NCBI GenBank assembly: GCA_963747255.1
Contig: CAVVEG010000017.1
Location: 744,001-808,000, forward strand
Reading direction: 5' to 3'
Source of the DNA: CAIYRG01 sp963747255
Lineage (GTDB): Bacteria > Pseudomonadota > Alphaproteobacteria > Micropepsales > Micropepsaceae
DNA length: 64,000 nucleotides
The position numbers and the translations under genes were made by a program. Every line of letters begins with the position of its first letter. Position 1 is the stretch's first letter. This document shows positions 17,273 through 26,146 of this stretch, in pieces. The notes beneath the pieces were generated by a model. It worked only from the letters and a program-made list of their open reading frames with translations, searched no databases and was not told the DNA's origin.

Positions 17273-18430
17273 TCACTTTTTTGCGATCGCAAGCACCGTT
17301 CGTGCGGCGCGCACACTTGGAGATTCTTCTCCCAGGCCAAATGCCCGCACCGCAATCTCGAGATCGCGCAGTTGCCGCGCGCGCGCTTCGCTGTTGTGGA
17401 TTAATGGCCGGATGGCGGCCGCCAGCGCCTCGGCGGTGCACGCGCTTTGGATCAATTCCGGAACAGCCTGCCTCTGCAATACGAGGTTGATCAGCACGAT
17501 GTGGGGCACATGAACGAAAGGTCGCGCGAGCGCATAGGTCAGCCAACCGAGCCGATACCCGACCACCATCGGAGTGCGTGCCAGAGCCAATTCGGTGGTT
17601 ACCGTCCCCGAAGCGGCCAGGGCTGCATCCGCCGCGTCAAAAGCTGCAAACCGGTCCGGATTGTCTTCGACAACATGCACGGGTGTAGGCCAGCTTTGCG
17701 CAGCCGCACGGACCAGACCAGCGACGTGCCCAACAGTTGGCATGACAGTGATGAGACCAGGTATCTCACGGGCGAGAATTTCGACAGTCCGGCGGAATGG
17801 CGGCAAGATAAAGCGGATCTCGTTTCTGCGGCTGCCCGGCAGCACCGCAAGAACAGGTGCAGTTTGTGCAATTCCGCGCGTTTCCCTGAAATCAGCGCCA
17901 CCCTGCATAAGACTGGCGCGTTCAATGACCGGATATCCCGCGCAGTAGGCTGGAATGCCGAAGCGCTGAAAGAATTCCAATTCAAAAGGGAAAAAATTGA
18001 TGACCGCATCGATATAGCGCGCCATTTTCTTCGCGCGATAGGAGCGCGATGCCCAGACTTGCGGCGGGGCGTAGTTGACGATCGGGATTGAAGGATCGTG
18101 GCGCTTGACGCGCTGAGCGATGCGATGGGTAAAATCCGGACTGTCGATGATCACCAATGCATCCGGTTTTTTTTCCACGGCAAAATCGCTCACTTCCCGA
18201 ACACGTTTCAGGATGGCAGGTATGCGTGGAACGACCTCCCTCAAACCCATTACCGAAGTTGCGTCGATTGTGAACAGAGGATTCATCCCCTCTGCCATCA
18301 TCGCCTTTCCGCCAACCCCGGTGATGGATATGCGGCGGTCAAGGCCGTTCAGCGCAGCGATCAGTTGGGCCCCCAACGCATCGCCCGAGGGCTCCCCCAC
18401 GACAATCATAATGTTGGTCTCGCGCGTCAC
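17273..18430 (-). CDS. lpxB: Lipid-A-disaccharide synthase
   Basis: LpxB joins UDP-2,3-diacylglucosamine to lipid X, forming the lipid A disaccharide at the inner face of the inner membrane. I place the start at GTG 18430, eight bases after the lpxI stop, with GGTGAG upstream. This gives VTRETNIMIVVGEPSGD and 385 residues, matching the family start; longer versions read into lpxI. The sequence shows GEPSGD, a PPQVWAS segment, VLPGSRRNEI and SGTVTTELAL. It is the last gene of the long minus-strand envelope cluster. Confidence 0.96.
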   Translation of the reverse strand: MTRETNIMIVVGEPSGDALGAQLIAALNGLDRRISITGVGGKAMMAEGMNPLFTIDATSVMGLREVVPRIPAILKRVREVSDFAVEKKPDALVIIDSPDFTHRIAQRVKRHDPSIPIVNYAPPQVWASRSYRAKKMARYIDAVINFFPFELEFFQRFGIPAYCAGYPVIERASLMQGGADFRETRGIAQTAPVLAVLPGSRRNEIRFILPPFRRTVEILAREIPGLITVMPTVGHVAGLVRAAAQSWPTPVHVVEDNPDRFAAFDAADAALAASGTVTTELALARTPMVVGYRLGWLTYALARPFVHVPHIVLINLVLQRQAVPELIQSACTAEALAAAIRPLIHNSEARARQLRDLEIAVRAFGLGEESPSVRAARTVLAIAKK

Positions 18431-18437
18431 CCGACGC

Positions 18438-19295
18438 TCACCCGACCGGCAAGCCGAGTTCAGCTCCGTACACGAACATTCCATAACGATCGGCTGCAAG
18501 GGCGACATGCTGCCGATTGAGCACCAGCACCGTGCCCGACTGCACCGCGATTCCGGCGAGCATGGCGGCCGCGGCCAACTCGATCGTTGCGGCGCCAATG
18601 ACGGGCAGATCGACGCGGCGTTCCTGTAAAGGCTTAACGGCTTTCACCAGAACACCGCGCCGGACGGATTCGGTACCGCGCAGAGCAGAAGGCAATCCAG
18701 CCACCCGGGCCAGCATGGCATCCGTGCCTTCCGCGGCTTCGACGGCCAGCACAAGACCGCCGCAAACGACTGCCGCCTGACCGACATCGAGCGCACCCAA
18801 TGCCTCCACGACCCGCAATCCATGACGGATGTCACGCAGATCTTCTGGCTTGGGCTCAAAGCGGCCCAGCGCCCCCTTTGGCGCCAGGAGGGTGCGTGTA
18901 ACATCGTCGGATCCGAGCACGCACAAACCCTCGTTTTCCAGGATGCCAATCACCGCGCGAAGCAGTGCATCGTCGCCATCCAGCGCCGCCGCCAGTATTC
19001 GTTCGATGCACTGAGCACCAAGATGATCCAGCTTGAGTTTGGAGAAATCCGGCCTTGTTACTTTCCCGGCAAGCGTCACTTCCGAACAACCGGCGTCCTT
19101 AAGCAGCATGATCACTTTGGCGACCTCACCCACCGATGCCCATGCATGCGGAAACTCCACCACGGACGAGGGATCGGCGATCCCCTGCAGTGCGACCACA
19201 AACACCGGCCGGCCGTCATCGCGAATTGCCCGGGCAATGGCCCAGGGGAGCTCGCCGGCGCCGGCAATGACACCGAGGGGCCGAGGCACCGCCAT
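18438..19295 (-). CDS. lpxI: UDP-2,3-diacylglucosamine pyrophosphatase LpxI (DUF1009)
   Basis: The 285-residue protein cleaves UDP-2,3-diacylglucosamine to lipid X and UMP. It is the LpxI type found in alphaproteobacteria and unrelated to LpxH. It has the N-terminal GVIAGAGELPWA and the C-terminal signature KAVKPLQERRVDLPVIGAATIE. It sits between lpxA and lpxB and supplies the substrate for LpxB. It starts directly after the lpxA stop. Confidence 0.95.
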   Translation of the reverse strand: MAVPRPLGVIAGAGELPWAIARAIRDDGRPVFVVALQGIADPSSVVEFPHAWASVGEVAKVIMLLKDAGCSEVTLAGKVTRPDFSKLKLDHLGAQCIERILAAALDGDDALLRAVIGILENEGLCVLGSDDVTRTLLAPKGALGRFEPKPEDLRDIRHGLRVVEALGALDVGQAAVVCGGLVLAVEAAEGTDAMLARVAGLPSALRGTESVRRGVLVKAVKPLQERRVDLPVIGAATIELAAAAMLAGIAVQSGTVLVLNRQHVALAADRYGMFVYGAELGLPVG

Positions 19296-20117
19296 TCAGG
19301 TCAAAGCCGGCCCGGAATCCATTTCATCAGTCCTTGGCGGCACGCAGATCGGCCGCTTTCTTTTTGCCTGAATGAAATGGACAATCTCGAGAACTTCCGG
19401 CACGTCCGGCCACCGCTCGCCGGCCCGTTGCGCGCGCGTTAACAAAGTACCGGAGCCAAAGAAAATCTCGCGAAATGCGGCACGAAGGCTGTGAATGCGT
19501 TCGCGTGAAAGTCCCTTCCGCTTCAGGCCAACAAGATTCAGCCCCTGCAGCCTTGCCCGTTCACCCCAGACGATTCCATACGGAATGACATCGTCCGGGA
19601 CACCGGTAACCCCTCCCACAAACGCATAACGGCCGATATGACCGAACTGCTGAATTGCCGAGAGACCACCAACATTTACCCCGTGCTCGACTGTGACATG
19701 GCCACCCAATGCAACGCCGTTTGCAAAGGTCACCCCATCTCCCACATGACAGTCATGTGCGATATGGCTGTACGCCATGAAATATCCGCCGTTTCCTATG
19801 CTGGTATTGCCTCCGCCTTTTTGTGAGCCGCCATTGATCGTGACGTGTTCCCGGATGACGTTGCCGGAGCCGATAACCACACGCGCGTTCTTCCCGGTAT
19901 CGCCCCGAAATTGCGGAGCCCCCCCGATCACCGCATGAGAATAGACGATCGTGTCCTGTCCAATTCGCGTTACTCCTGAGATCACGACATGGGAATAAAT
20001 CTGAACGCCCGGAGCAATCGTGACGCTTCCGCCGATAAAGCAATAAGGTCCGATCTCAACATCTGCGGCCAATTCCGCGCCGTCTTCGACGATCGCAGAG
20101 GGATGTATATTCGCCAT
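19296..20117 (-). CDS. lpxA: Acyl-ACP--UDP-N-acetylglucosamine O-acyltransferase
   Basis: LpxA adds the first 3-hydroxyacyl chain to UDP-GlcNAc, opening lipid A synthesis. The 273-residue protein is a left-handed beta-helix with many hexapeptide repeats over about residues 1-190, including the MAYSHIAHDCHVGD stretch with the catalytic His, and a helical C-terminal end. It lies four bases after fabZ and directly before lpxI. Confidence 0.97.
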   Translation of the reverse strand: MANIHPSAIVEDGAELAADVEIGPYCFIGGSVTIAPGVQIYSHVVISGVTRIGQDTIVYSHAVIGGAPQFRGDTGKNARVVIGSGNVIREHVTINGGSQKGGGNTSIGNGGYFMAYSHIAHDCHVGDGVTFANGVALGGHVTVEHGVNVGGLSAIQQFGHIGRYAFVGGVTGVPDDVIPYGIVWGERARLQGLNLVGLKRKGLSRERIHSLRAAFREIFFGSGTLLTRAQRAGERWPDVPEVLEIVHFIQAKRKRPICVPPRTDEMDSGPALT

Positions 20118-20121
20118 TCCG

Positions 20122-20616
20122 TCACACGTCAGTCGAGGCTGGAGACCCTGGAGGGGTCGAATGCTCGGTCAGCATCGCGCTGTATTCGGCCTCGGCGCAG
20201 AGTTCTTCGTCGACAAACGCTTTGCCCTCAAACCGCCAGACGGAGCCGCGATGGCGTATGACCTTTACCGGCATACGCAGCATTGAACCGGGAAGCACCG
20301 GTCGCCGGAATCGTGCTTTGTCAATGGTCATGAAATAGACCATCGGATTTTTGTCCTGAAGCCCGAGCGTGTGCACAACCAGTGCGCCCGCGGTCTGTGC
20401 AAGAGCTTCGATGATCAGTACGCCCGGCATGACCGCGAAGTCCGGAAAGTGACCCAGAAAATGGGGCTCATTAAAACCGACGGCCTTCCATCCGGTAGCC
20501 AACTCTCCAGGGACAATTTCGGACATTCGCTCCACGAAGAGGAACGGAGCGCGATGGGGCAGCAGTCGTTTGAGCTGCACCACATCGAGAGCGAATTGGG
20601 CGTCACCGTCAGCCAT
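20122..20616 (-). CDS. fabZ: 3-hydroxyacyl-ACP dehydratase
   Basis: FabZ dehydrates 3-hydroxyacyl-ACP in fatty acid elongation and competes with LpxA and LpxD for the same hydroxyacyl-ACP, which explains why it is encoded with them. The hot-dog fold active site is in HFLGHFPDFAVMPGVLIIEALAQ (His and Glu; the sequence is FLGHFPDFAVMPGVLIIEA). The 164-residue protein is slightly longer than usual at the C-terminus. Its start overlaps the lpxD stop by eight bases. Confidence 0.96.
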   Translation of the reverse strand: MADGDAQFALDVVQLKRLLPHRAPFLFVERMSEIVPGELATGWKAVGFNEPHFLGHFPDFAVMPGVLIIEALAQTAGALVVHTLGLQDKNPMVYFMTIDKARFRRPVLPGSMLRMPVKVIRHRGSVWRFEGKAFVDEELCAEAEYSAMLTEHSTPPGSPASTDV

Positions 20617-21637
20617 CAGCGTCGTCTTTTTTCGTTTTGCGCGTCATTTTCGACAGATAGGCCGTTTGTCTGTGCCATTCCCGAATCGGTCGCGCGGGAA
20701 TGCCACCATAATCCCGACCCGATTCGAGGTCATGAGCAACTCCCGTGAAACCCGCAAGCCGCACCCGGTCTCCTACTCTTACGTGATCGGCGATGGCTGC
20801 CCTTCCGCCAATGGCTACAAAGTCGCCAACGACTACGCTGCCAGAAATCCCGGCCTGGCCCGCGATAACGCAATGACGGCCCACCCGAGTGTTGTGCCCA
20901 ATCTGAACTAGATTATCAATTTTGCTGCCCTCACCGATAATCGTGTCACCCAGCGCGCCGCGATCGATGGTCGAATTTGCGCCAATCTCCACACGATCCT
21001 GGACGATGACACGGCCAAGCTGCGGAATTTTCAGACGCCCTTCCGGCCCCGACGCAAAGCCAAATCCCGATGCGCCGATCACAACGCCCGGCTGAATGAT
21101 CACCTCATCCCCGACATATGCAAAATCGATCACGGTATGCGCACCAATTTCCGTGGAGCGGCCAATTGCGACACCCCGGCCGATTACGCAGCCGGGCCCG
21201 AGACAAACACCGTCACCGATTTCCGCATTTGGTCCAATGATGACCCCCGGACAGATCTTTACCCCGGAGCCAATTTTCGCGGATTCATGGACCTGCCCCA
21301 CCTGTGCCGACCAGCCGAATTCGTGTTCCGGATAAAACTGCCGCGCGACTTCCGCGAAGGAACGCGTAACGGCTTTGGACAACAGATAACGTGGCGAGCC
21401 TGACGAAAATCCAGCGGGCCTGCGTCCAACAATGCACCATCCGGCGTTGCTCACAATTCCGCTCGTTGCCGGGGGCTTATCACAGAAAGTGAGGTGAAAA
21501 GGTCCCGCCGTGTCGAGGCTGGCAACGTCGTGGACGGCGGCGGAAGCATCCGCGTCGTCGCTTTCGAGTTGCGCAAGAGCGCACAATTCGCCGACACGAA
21601 ACGGGCCGCGATTATCGTAAAACCGCGGATCCGCCAT
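20609..21637 (-). CDS. lpxD: UDP-3-O-acylglucosamine N-acyltransferase
   Basis: LpxD adds the second hydroxyacyl chain, on the amino group, in lipid A synthesis. The 342-residue protein has an N-terminal uridine-binding domain (to about 100), a left-handed beta-helix of hexapeptide repeats (about 110-300) with the catalytic His in DNLVQIGHNTRVG, and a C-terminal helix rich in Lys. It lies 21 bases after skp and overlaps fabZ by eight bases. Confidence 0.97.
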   Translation of the reverse strand: MADPRFYDNRGPFRVGELCALAQLESDDADASAAVHDVASLDTAGPFHLTFCDKPPATSGIVSNAGWCIVGRRPAGFSSGSPRYLLSKAVTRSFAEVARQFYPEHEFGWSAQVGQVHESAKIGSGVKICPGVIIGPNAEIGDGVCLGPGCVIGRGVAIGRSTEIGAHTVIDFAYVGDEVIIQPGVVIGASGFGFASGPEGRLKIPQLGRVIVQDRVEIGANSTIDRGALGDTIIGEGSKIDNLVQIGHNTRVGRHCVIAGQAGISGSVVVGDFVAIGGRAAIADHVRVGDRVRLAGFTGVAHDLESGRDYGGIPARPIREWHRQTAYLSKMTRKTKKDDADG

Positions 21638-21658
21638 CGCTCGGGCTCCGAGCGCGGC

Positions 21659-22435
21659 TTACTTTTTTACCTGGGCTGCCGGAACAATCGGGGAGGCAGT
21701 CTGTGGTCTCGGGGCTGCGGCCAGTGCGGGTCCGCCTGCCGGCGCTGCGCCAGCCGGCACTGGAGTGAGTTCAACCTTCACGTGAGGGAGAGCCTTATCA
21801 AGTCTTTGCACCGCGACCGGCGTGACATCCACATCCACGGAAGAAAGAATTATTGCGGAACGGTCCATCACCATATTGGCGCCGCGCTCAATCATGATGC
21901 TCTTGAGGATCGGCTCGAGCGCGACTTCGAGTTGGTGCGCCGCTTTGTTGAATCCTGCCTGGATTTCGGCCTGACGCTGCGCGACCTTGCCCTGCAACGC
22001 CTGCTGCTTGTTCGTGAACTCCTTTTCCTTCTGATCCCGAACCTCAGGCGCCAATATCGCGAGTTGCTGTTGCAACTGTGTGGCTTCGGTCTGGAGCTGC
22101 CCTTCCTGAGCTTTGAATTCGGTCTCCGCCGCCTTGGACAGAGTTTGGGTTTGGTTGACCATGTCCTGCCCGGCTGACGAGCGTTGCAGGATGAAATTAC
22201 GATCGATGACAATGATTTTGGGTGCCGGCACACCATTCTGAACCGCCGGAGCCGCGGCTGGCGCTGCAGCTATAAAGGGCGCCGGAGCAGCAGTCGCCGT
22301 GGGATTGGCAATCACTGCCCTCGGTTGGGCGGTTGAAGACGCCGCTCCCCAGGCTTCAAACGCGGTAACCGATCCGATCGCGATTGCACCCAGCGCGAGC
22401 AGAATCGCGACGCGTTGCAACTGAGTCCCACTCAT
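21659..22435 (-). CDS. skp: OmpH/Skp-like periplasmic chaperone
   Basis: Skp holds unfolded outer-membrane proteins on their way to BamA. GAGGA nine bases before the ATG at 22435 sets the start, giving 258 residues. An N-terminal hydrophobic signal (about 8-26) is followed by an Ala/Pro-rich stretch (about 35-70). The OmpH domain runs from IIVIDRNFILQRSSAGQ through a long Gln/Glu-rich coiled coil to a closing strand. Another Ala/Pro-rich tail follows. At 258 residues it is much longer than E. coli Skp (161), owing to both low-complexity flanks. It lies between bamA and lpxD, as in many Proteobacteria. Confidence 0.9.
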   Translation of the reverse strand: MSGTQLQRVAILLALGAIAIGSVTAFEAWGAASSTAQPRAVIANPTATAAPAPFIAAAPAAAPAVQNGVPAPKIIVIDRNFILQRSSAGQDMVNQTQTLSKAAETEFKAQEGQLQTEATQLQQQLAILAPEVRDQKEKEFTNKQQALQGKVAQRQAEIQAGFNKAAHQLEVALEPILKSIMIERGANMVMDRSAIILSSVDVDVTPVAVQRLDKALPHVKVELTPVPAGAAPAGGPALAAAPRPQTASPIVPAAQVKK

Positions 22436-22454
22436 CGGTGTAATTCCTCTTCCA

Positions 22455-24947
22455 TCAGAATTGCGTGCCTGCATTCAACCAGATTGCCTGCGGTTTATCA
22501 TAACTCTGCTTCAATAATGGGAGTCCGAGATCGATTTCGATTGGTCCGAAAGGCGACTTCCAATTCACCGCAATTCCGACCGTCACGCGCATGGCCAAAT
22601 TGTCGCGGATGCAGGTGGCAACAGTGCAACTCGTATCCTCACCATGGATCAGGCCGACGGTACCAAAATCGCTAAAGGCCGACAAATTGATCCCATAGTC
22701 AGGCGGCAGAATGTCCGGTAGGCGCACCTGGTATGTGCCAATTGCAAACAATTGCCCACCCACGGCTACGTTTGCCACCGTCTCTCGCGGTCCAACCCCC
22801 GCAATCTGGAAACCCCGAAAGGACGGACCACCCTTGAAAAAGCGTTCGTTGATCGGAATGTTCGTCCCACCGTAGGCGCTGATATACCCCACATTCACCG
22901 CAAACTCGCCGACCAGATTGAAGAAGAATGGGTGATAATATTGGAACCCTGCCGTGCTTCGCAGGTAATCCAGACCACCACCGAGACCCGCCACGTCCTG
23001 GGTAACATACAGGCTCACCCCTGTTGTCGGCTTAATCGGATCGTCGAGCGTGTTATATGTATAAGTATATCCTATCGAAGAAGCAGAATAGGTGCCCTGC
23101 GCGAGCAGGACAGCGGTCGCGGTGGTGTTCACCGGAGTGATCTGCGTAAAGGCGAAATTATAATGCGGTGAAAGACGGCCGAATTCGGACACCGGAAATC
23201 CGAAAGAAAAACCAGCTGCAGTAACGCTCGAATTGTATCCGAGATATTGCGAAAAGTCCGTTATCACGTCGTAGGCAATAAATCCGGCAGAAAGCGGACG
23301 GCCCAAAAAGTATGGTTCCGTGAACCTGAAATCGTAATCCTTCTGATAGGTCCCGACGGAGACATTGGCCCGCACGAATTGTCCACGGCCAAACAGGTTC
23401 TGTTCCGTATAGCTGAAATTCAGCAGCAACCCCTGGAAAGACGAATAACCAGCTCCGAGCGAAAGTTCGCCGGTCGGCTGTTCGGTTACGTTGACGGTCA
23501 GCACGGTGCGATCCGGCGCCGAGCCCGGATCTTCCTTGATGGTGACGTCCTTGAAAAATCCCAGAGCGCGAATTCGCGTCCGGGATCGGTCAGCAAGTAC
23601 GCGGTTGAATGCATCGCCCTCGGCGAGACGGAATTCGCGACGGATGACCTCGTCCCGTGTGCGGGTATTTCCCACAATATTGATGCGCTCGATATAGACG
23701 CGCGGCGCCTGATCGATCTCGTAGAACAGGTCAACGGTTCTTGTTTCTGCGTTGCGCTGCACTCTCGGGCGTATGTCGATAAAGACAAAGCCCTGCGTGC
23801 CCGCCGCAAAAGTCAGCGCTTCAATCGATTTGTCGATCAGGTCTGCGTTGTAGACATCGTTCTGTTTCGTGAGCAGCAGACTCTGAAGCGTCGTTGGATT
23901 GAGATCGCGTATCTGCGATTGAATCTGCACATTTCCGAAATGGTACAGATCGCCCTCGTCGACTGTGAATGTGATGTAGAAGTTGCGGCGGTCCGGCGCG
24001 AGTTCGGCCACTGCGGATATGACCCGGAAGTCCGCGTAGCCCCGGGCGAGATAGAAACGGCGCAGCTGTTCACGATCGAATGTCAAACGGTCGGGATCGT
24101 AATTGTCGTTCGTGCTGAGGAATTTCCACCATGCGCTTGTCGCGGTGGCTATCTGATCGCGCAAATCGGAATCGGGAAACACGCGGTTGCCGATGAAATT
24201 GATTGCGGCAACGCCCGTCGTGGGTCCCTCGTTGATCTCGAAAACCAGATCGACGCGGTTTTGAGGCCGTTGAATGATCTTGGGTTCGACCGTAGCGGCG
24301 AAGCGCCCGGATCGCCGGTACAGCTCGATGATACGCTGCACATCGGCCTGGACTCGGGCGCGGGTGAATACCATCCTTGGCCGGACCTGCACTTCCTTGT
24401 TCAGGTCCGTGTCCGACAAGCTCGAGTTTCCTTCGTACACAACCTGATTGAGAATTGGATTCTCGACCACACGGACGGTCAGTGTCATGCCGTCCCAATC
24501 CATACGGACATCGGAGAACAGCCCGGTATCGAAGAGGACCTTCAGGGAGCGGTCGGCAACAGCCGGATCATAGGCCTGCCCCTGGCGCAGCAGGAGATAG
24601 GAAAGGACACTGTCCGGTTCGATGCGCTGCGTTCCCTCGACAACGATGCGTTGGACAATTCCCTGGCCCGCTGGCGCAGGCATCGGCGTGACGACCGGCG
24701 CGACCTGATCCAGAGTCATTTGCGGTCCCGGCGGAGCCGGGCCCTGCATCGGAAGCGCCGGAGGAGGCGCAGGCTGCCCGTTCGCGGGCGCTGCCGCCGG
24801 TTGTGGGGATTCGGGTTGCGGCGGCGGAGCTGCGGATTGTGCCAGCACAGGGGCCTGCGCCAATGCGGGGCCCACGGCCGAATTCAGCACCAAAGCACAG
24901 GCTGACAGCCGTGCGCATCGGGCGATAAGGTGGCCTCTTGAGGTCAT
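22455..24947 (-). CDS. bamA: Outer-membrane protein assembly factor BamA
   Basis: BamA inserts beta-barrel proteins into the outer membrane. AAGG seven bases before ATG 24947 sets the start (830 residues). A signal peptide (about 1-31, PALAQ) is followed by an unusual Pro/Ala/Gln-rich segment at about 32-95 before the first POTRA domain (IVQRIVVEGTQRIEP). Five POTRA domains run to about 440, then the 16-stranded barrel with the conserved loop-6 VRGF-type motif as SFRGFQ, ending in Phe as outer-membrane proteins do. The ending GTQF and preceding strand are normal. It follows rseP by 48 bases. Confidence 0.97.
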   Translation of the reverse strand: MTSRGHLIARCARLSACALVLNSAVGPALAQAPVLAQSAAPPPQPESPQPAAAPANGQPAPPPALPMQGPAPPGPQMTLDQVAPVVTPMPAPAGQGIVQRIVVEGTQRIEPDSVLSYLLLRQGQAYDPAVADRSLKVLFDTGLFSDVRMDWDGMTLTVRVVENPILNQVVYEGNSSLSDTDLNKEVQVRPRMVFTRARVQADVQRIIELYRRSGRFAATVEPKIIQRPQNRVDLVFEINEGPTTGVAAINFIGNRVFPDSDLRDQIATATSAWWKFLSTNDNYDPDRLTFDREQLRRFYLARGYADFRVISAVAELAPDRRNFYITFTVDEGDLYHFGNVQIQSQIRDLNPTTLQSLLLTKQNDVYNADLIDKSIEALTFAAGTQGFVFIDIRPRVQRNAETRTVDLFYEIDQAPRVYIERINIVGNTRTRDEVIRREFRLAEGDAFNRVLADRSRTRIRALGFFKDVTIKEDPGSAPDRTVLTVNVTEQPTGELSLGAGYSSFQGLLLNFSYTEQNLFGRGQFVRANVSVGTYQKDYDFRFTEPYFLGRPLSAGFIAYDVITDFSQYLGYNSSVTAAGFSFGFPVSEFGRLSPHYNFAFTQITPVNTTATAVLLAQGTYSASSIGYTYTYNTLDDPIKPTTGVSLYVTQDVAGLGGGLDYLRSTAGFQYYHPFFFNLVGEFAVNVGYISAYGGTNIPINERFFKGGPSFRGFQIAGVGPRETVANVAVGGQLFAIGTYQVRLPDILPPDYGINLSAFSDFGTVGLIHGEDTSCTVATCIRDNLAMRVTVGIAVNWKSPFGPIEIDLGLPLLKQSYDKPQAIWLNAGTQF

Positions 24948-24995
24948 CACTCGCCTTCATATACGTCGGCGCTCCAGCGCGCGACGTTATTTCCC

Positions 24996-26131
24996 TTAAA
25001 AGAGATTTAGGCGGACCAGGTCATTAAAGGTCGCAAGCAGCATCAGACAAAGCACGAATGCCAAACCAAGTCTGAAACCAACTTCCTGCGCACGCTCCCC
25101 CAATGGTCTGCCAAGAACCGCCTCACATGCATAATACAGCAGGTGTCCACCGTCGAGCACCGGAATGGGCAAAAGATTTACAAGCCCAATGCTCACCGAC
25201 ATCAGTCCTGCCAAACTCAACAATGCCAGAAAGCCAATCCGCGCGGCCTCGCCCGACACTTCTCCAATACCAAGTATCCCGTGCAACTGATCGGGACTTT
25301 CCCGCCCTGTCACGATTCGGGCAATATAGGTGCCCGTCTGTGCAATAACGAACCAGGTTTGGTCAACGCCACCTTTTAACGCAGCGGGGATTCCGACCCC
25401 AACGGTCGCATCCCGAATCCCCAATCTTCCGATCGCGTGTTTGACACCTGCAGAATCGACGACCTCGGCCGCAGCAGGCGTAGCGGAGATTACAATCTGT
25501 CGGTGATCGCGAATAATCGTCAGCTGCAGGTCATGACCGGAATTCGCACCGATGACGCGTTGCAGTTCGAGAAAATCACCAATGGCGACATTTCCGACTT
25601 TCAGAAATCTCATCACCTGGTCGGATGCCTGCCATTTCTGCCGCAGAACCCGGGTTGATGCCGTCCACGACGGGTGGTGCCGCGGGTTTGCCGGAGGCGA
25701 GCAACACGGCTGCAAAGATGAAAATCGCAAGGATGAAGTTCGCGAATGGGCCGGCCGCTGCGACAAGTGCTCGCTGCCAGACGGGTTTCAGATGGAGAAG
25801 CTCGGAGTTCCCCGCTGCCCGAAATTCGCCGGGCTTCATATTCCCGGATCGTCTCACGGTCCGGCCGGCTCGAAACGTCGGCATCCCCCAGAAATTTTAC
25901 ATAGCCCCCTAGGGGAAGCCAGGAAACCTTCCAGCGCGTGCCCTTGCGATCGGTGAAACCGAAAATCTCATGGCCGAAGCCAATCGAGAATGCTTCAACC
26001 TTTACCCCGCAGAGCCGCGCCACAAGGAAGTGGCCAAGCTCATGAATGAAAACCACGAGCGTGATGACGAAGAGAAACGCCGGAAGGCCAACGCCAAGCC
26101 AGGAAAGAAAATGTCCAATTATACCCGGCAT
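24996..26131 (-). CDS. rseP: RseP/RasP site-2 zinc metalloprotease, frame broken twice as written
   Basis: RseP cuts transmembrane segments, including those of anti-sigma factors and leftover signal peptides. Three frames carry one protein. The first has the zinc motif HELGH (near residue 29) and GGYVKFLGDADVSSRPD; the second has LKPVWQRALVAAAGPFANFIL and the start of the PDZ domain to IRPGDEI; the third has KVGNVAIGD through NLLPIPVLDGGHL to the end. Removing one base near 25791-25800 (CC run) and one from the TTT at 25605-25607 (minus strand) restores 377 residues, the family length. All catalytic residues are then present. Errors in sequence are the likely cause, because the gene is usually essential. 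Confidence 0.92.
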
Positions 26132-26146
26132 CGCAGCTCCATTTCC

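Noticed and set aside
18431..18598. N-terminal extension of LpxB into lpxI
   Set aside because: The extra residues are out-of-frame lpxI and unlike any LpxB; GTG 18430 fits the family start.
24951..24995. Imperfect palindrome between rseP and bamA as a terminator
   Set aside because: No T run follows on the minus strand, and the genes belong to one cluster. Probably incidental.
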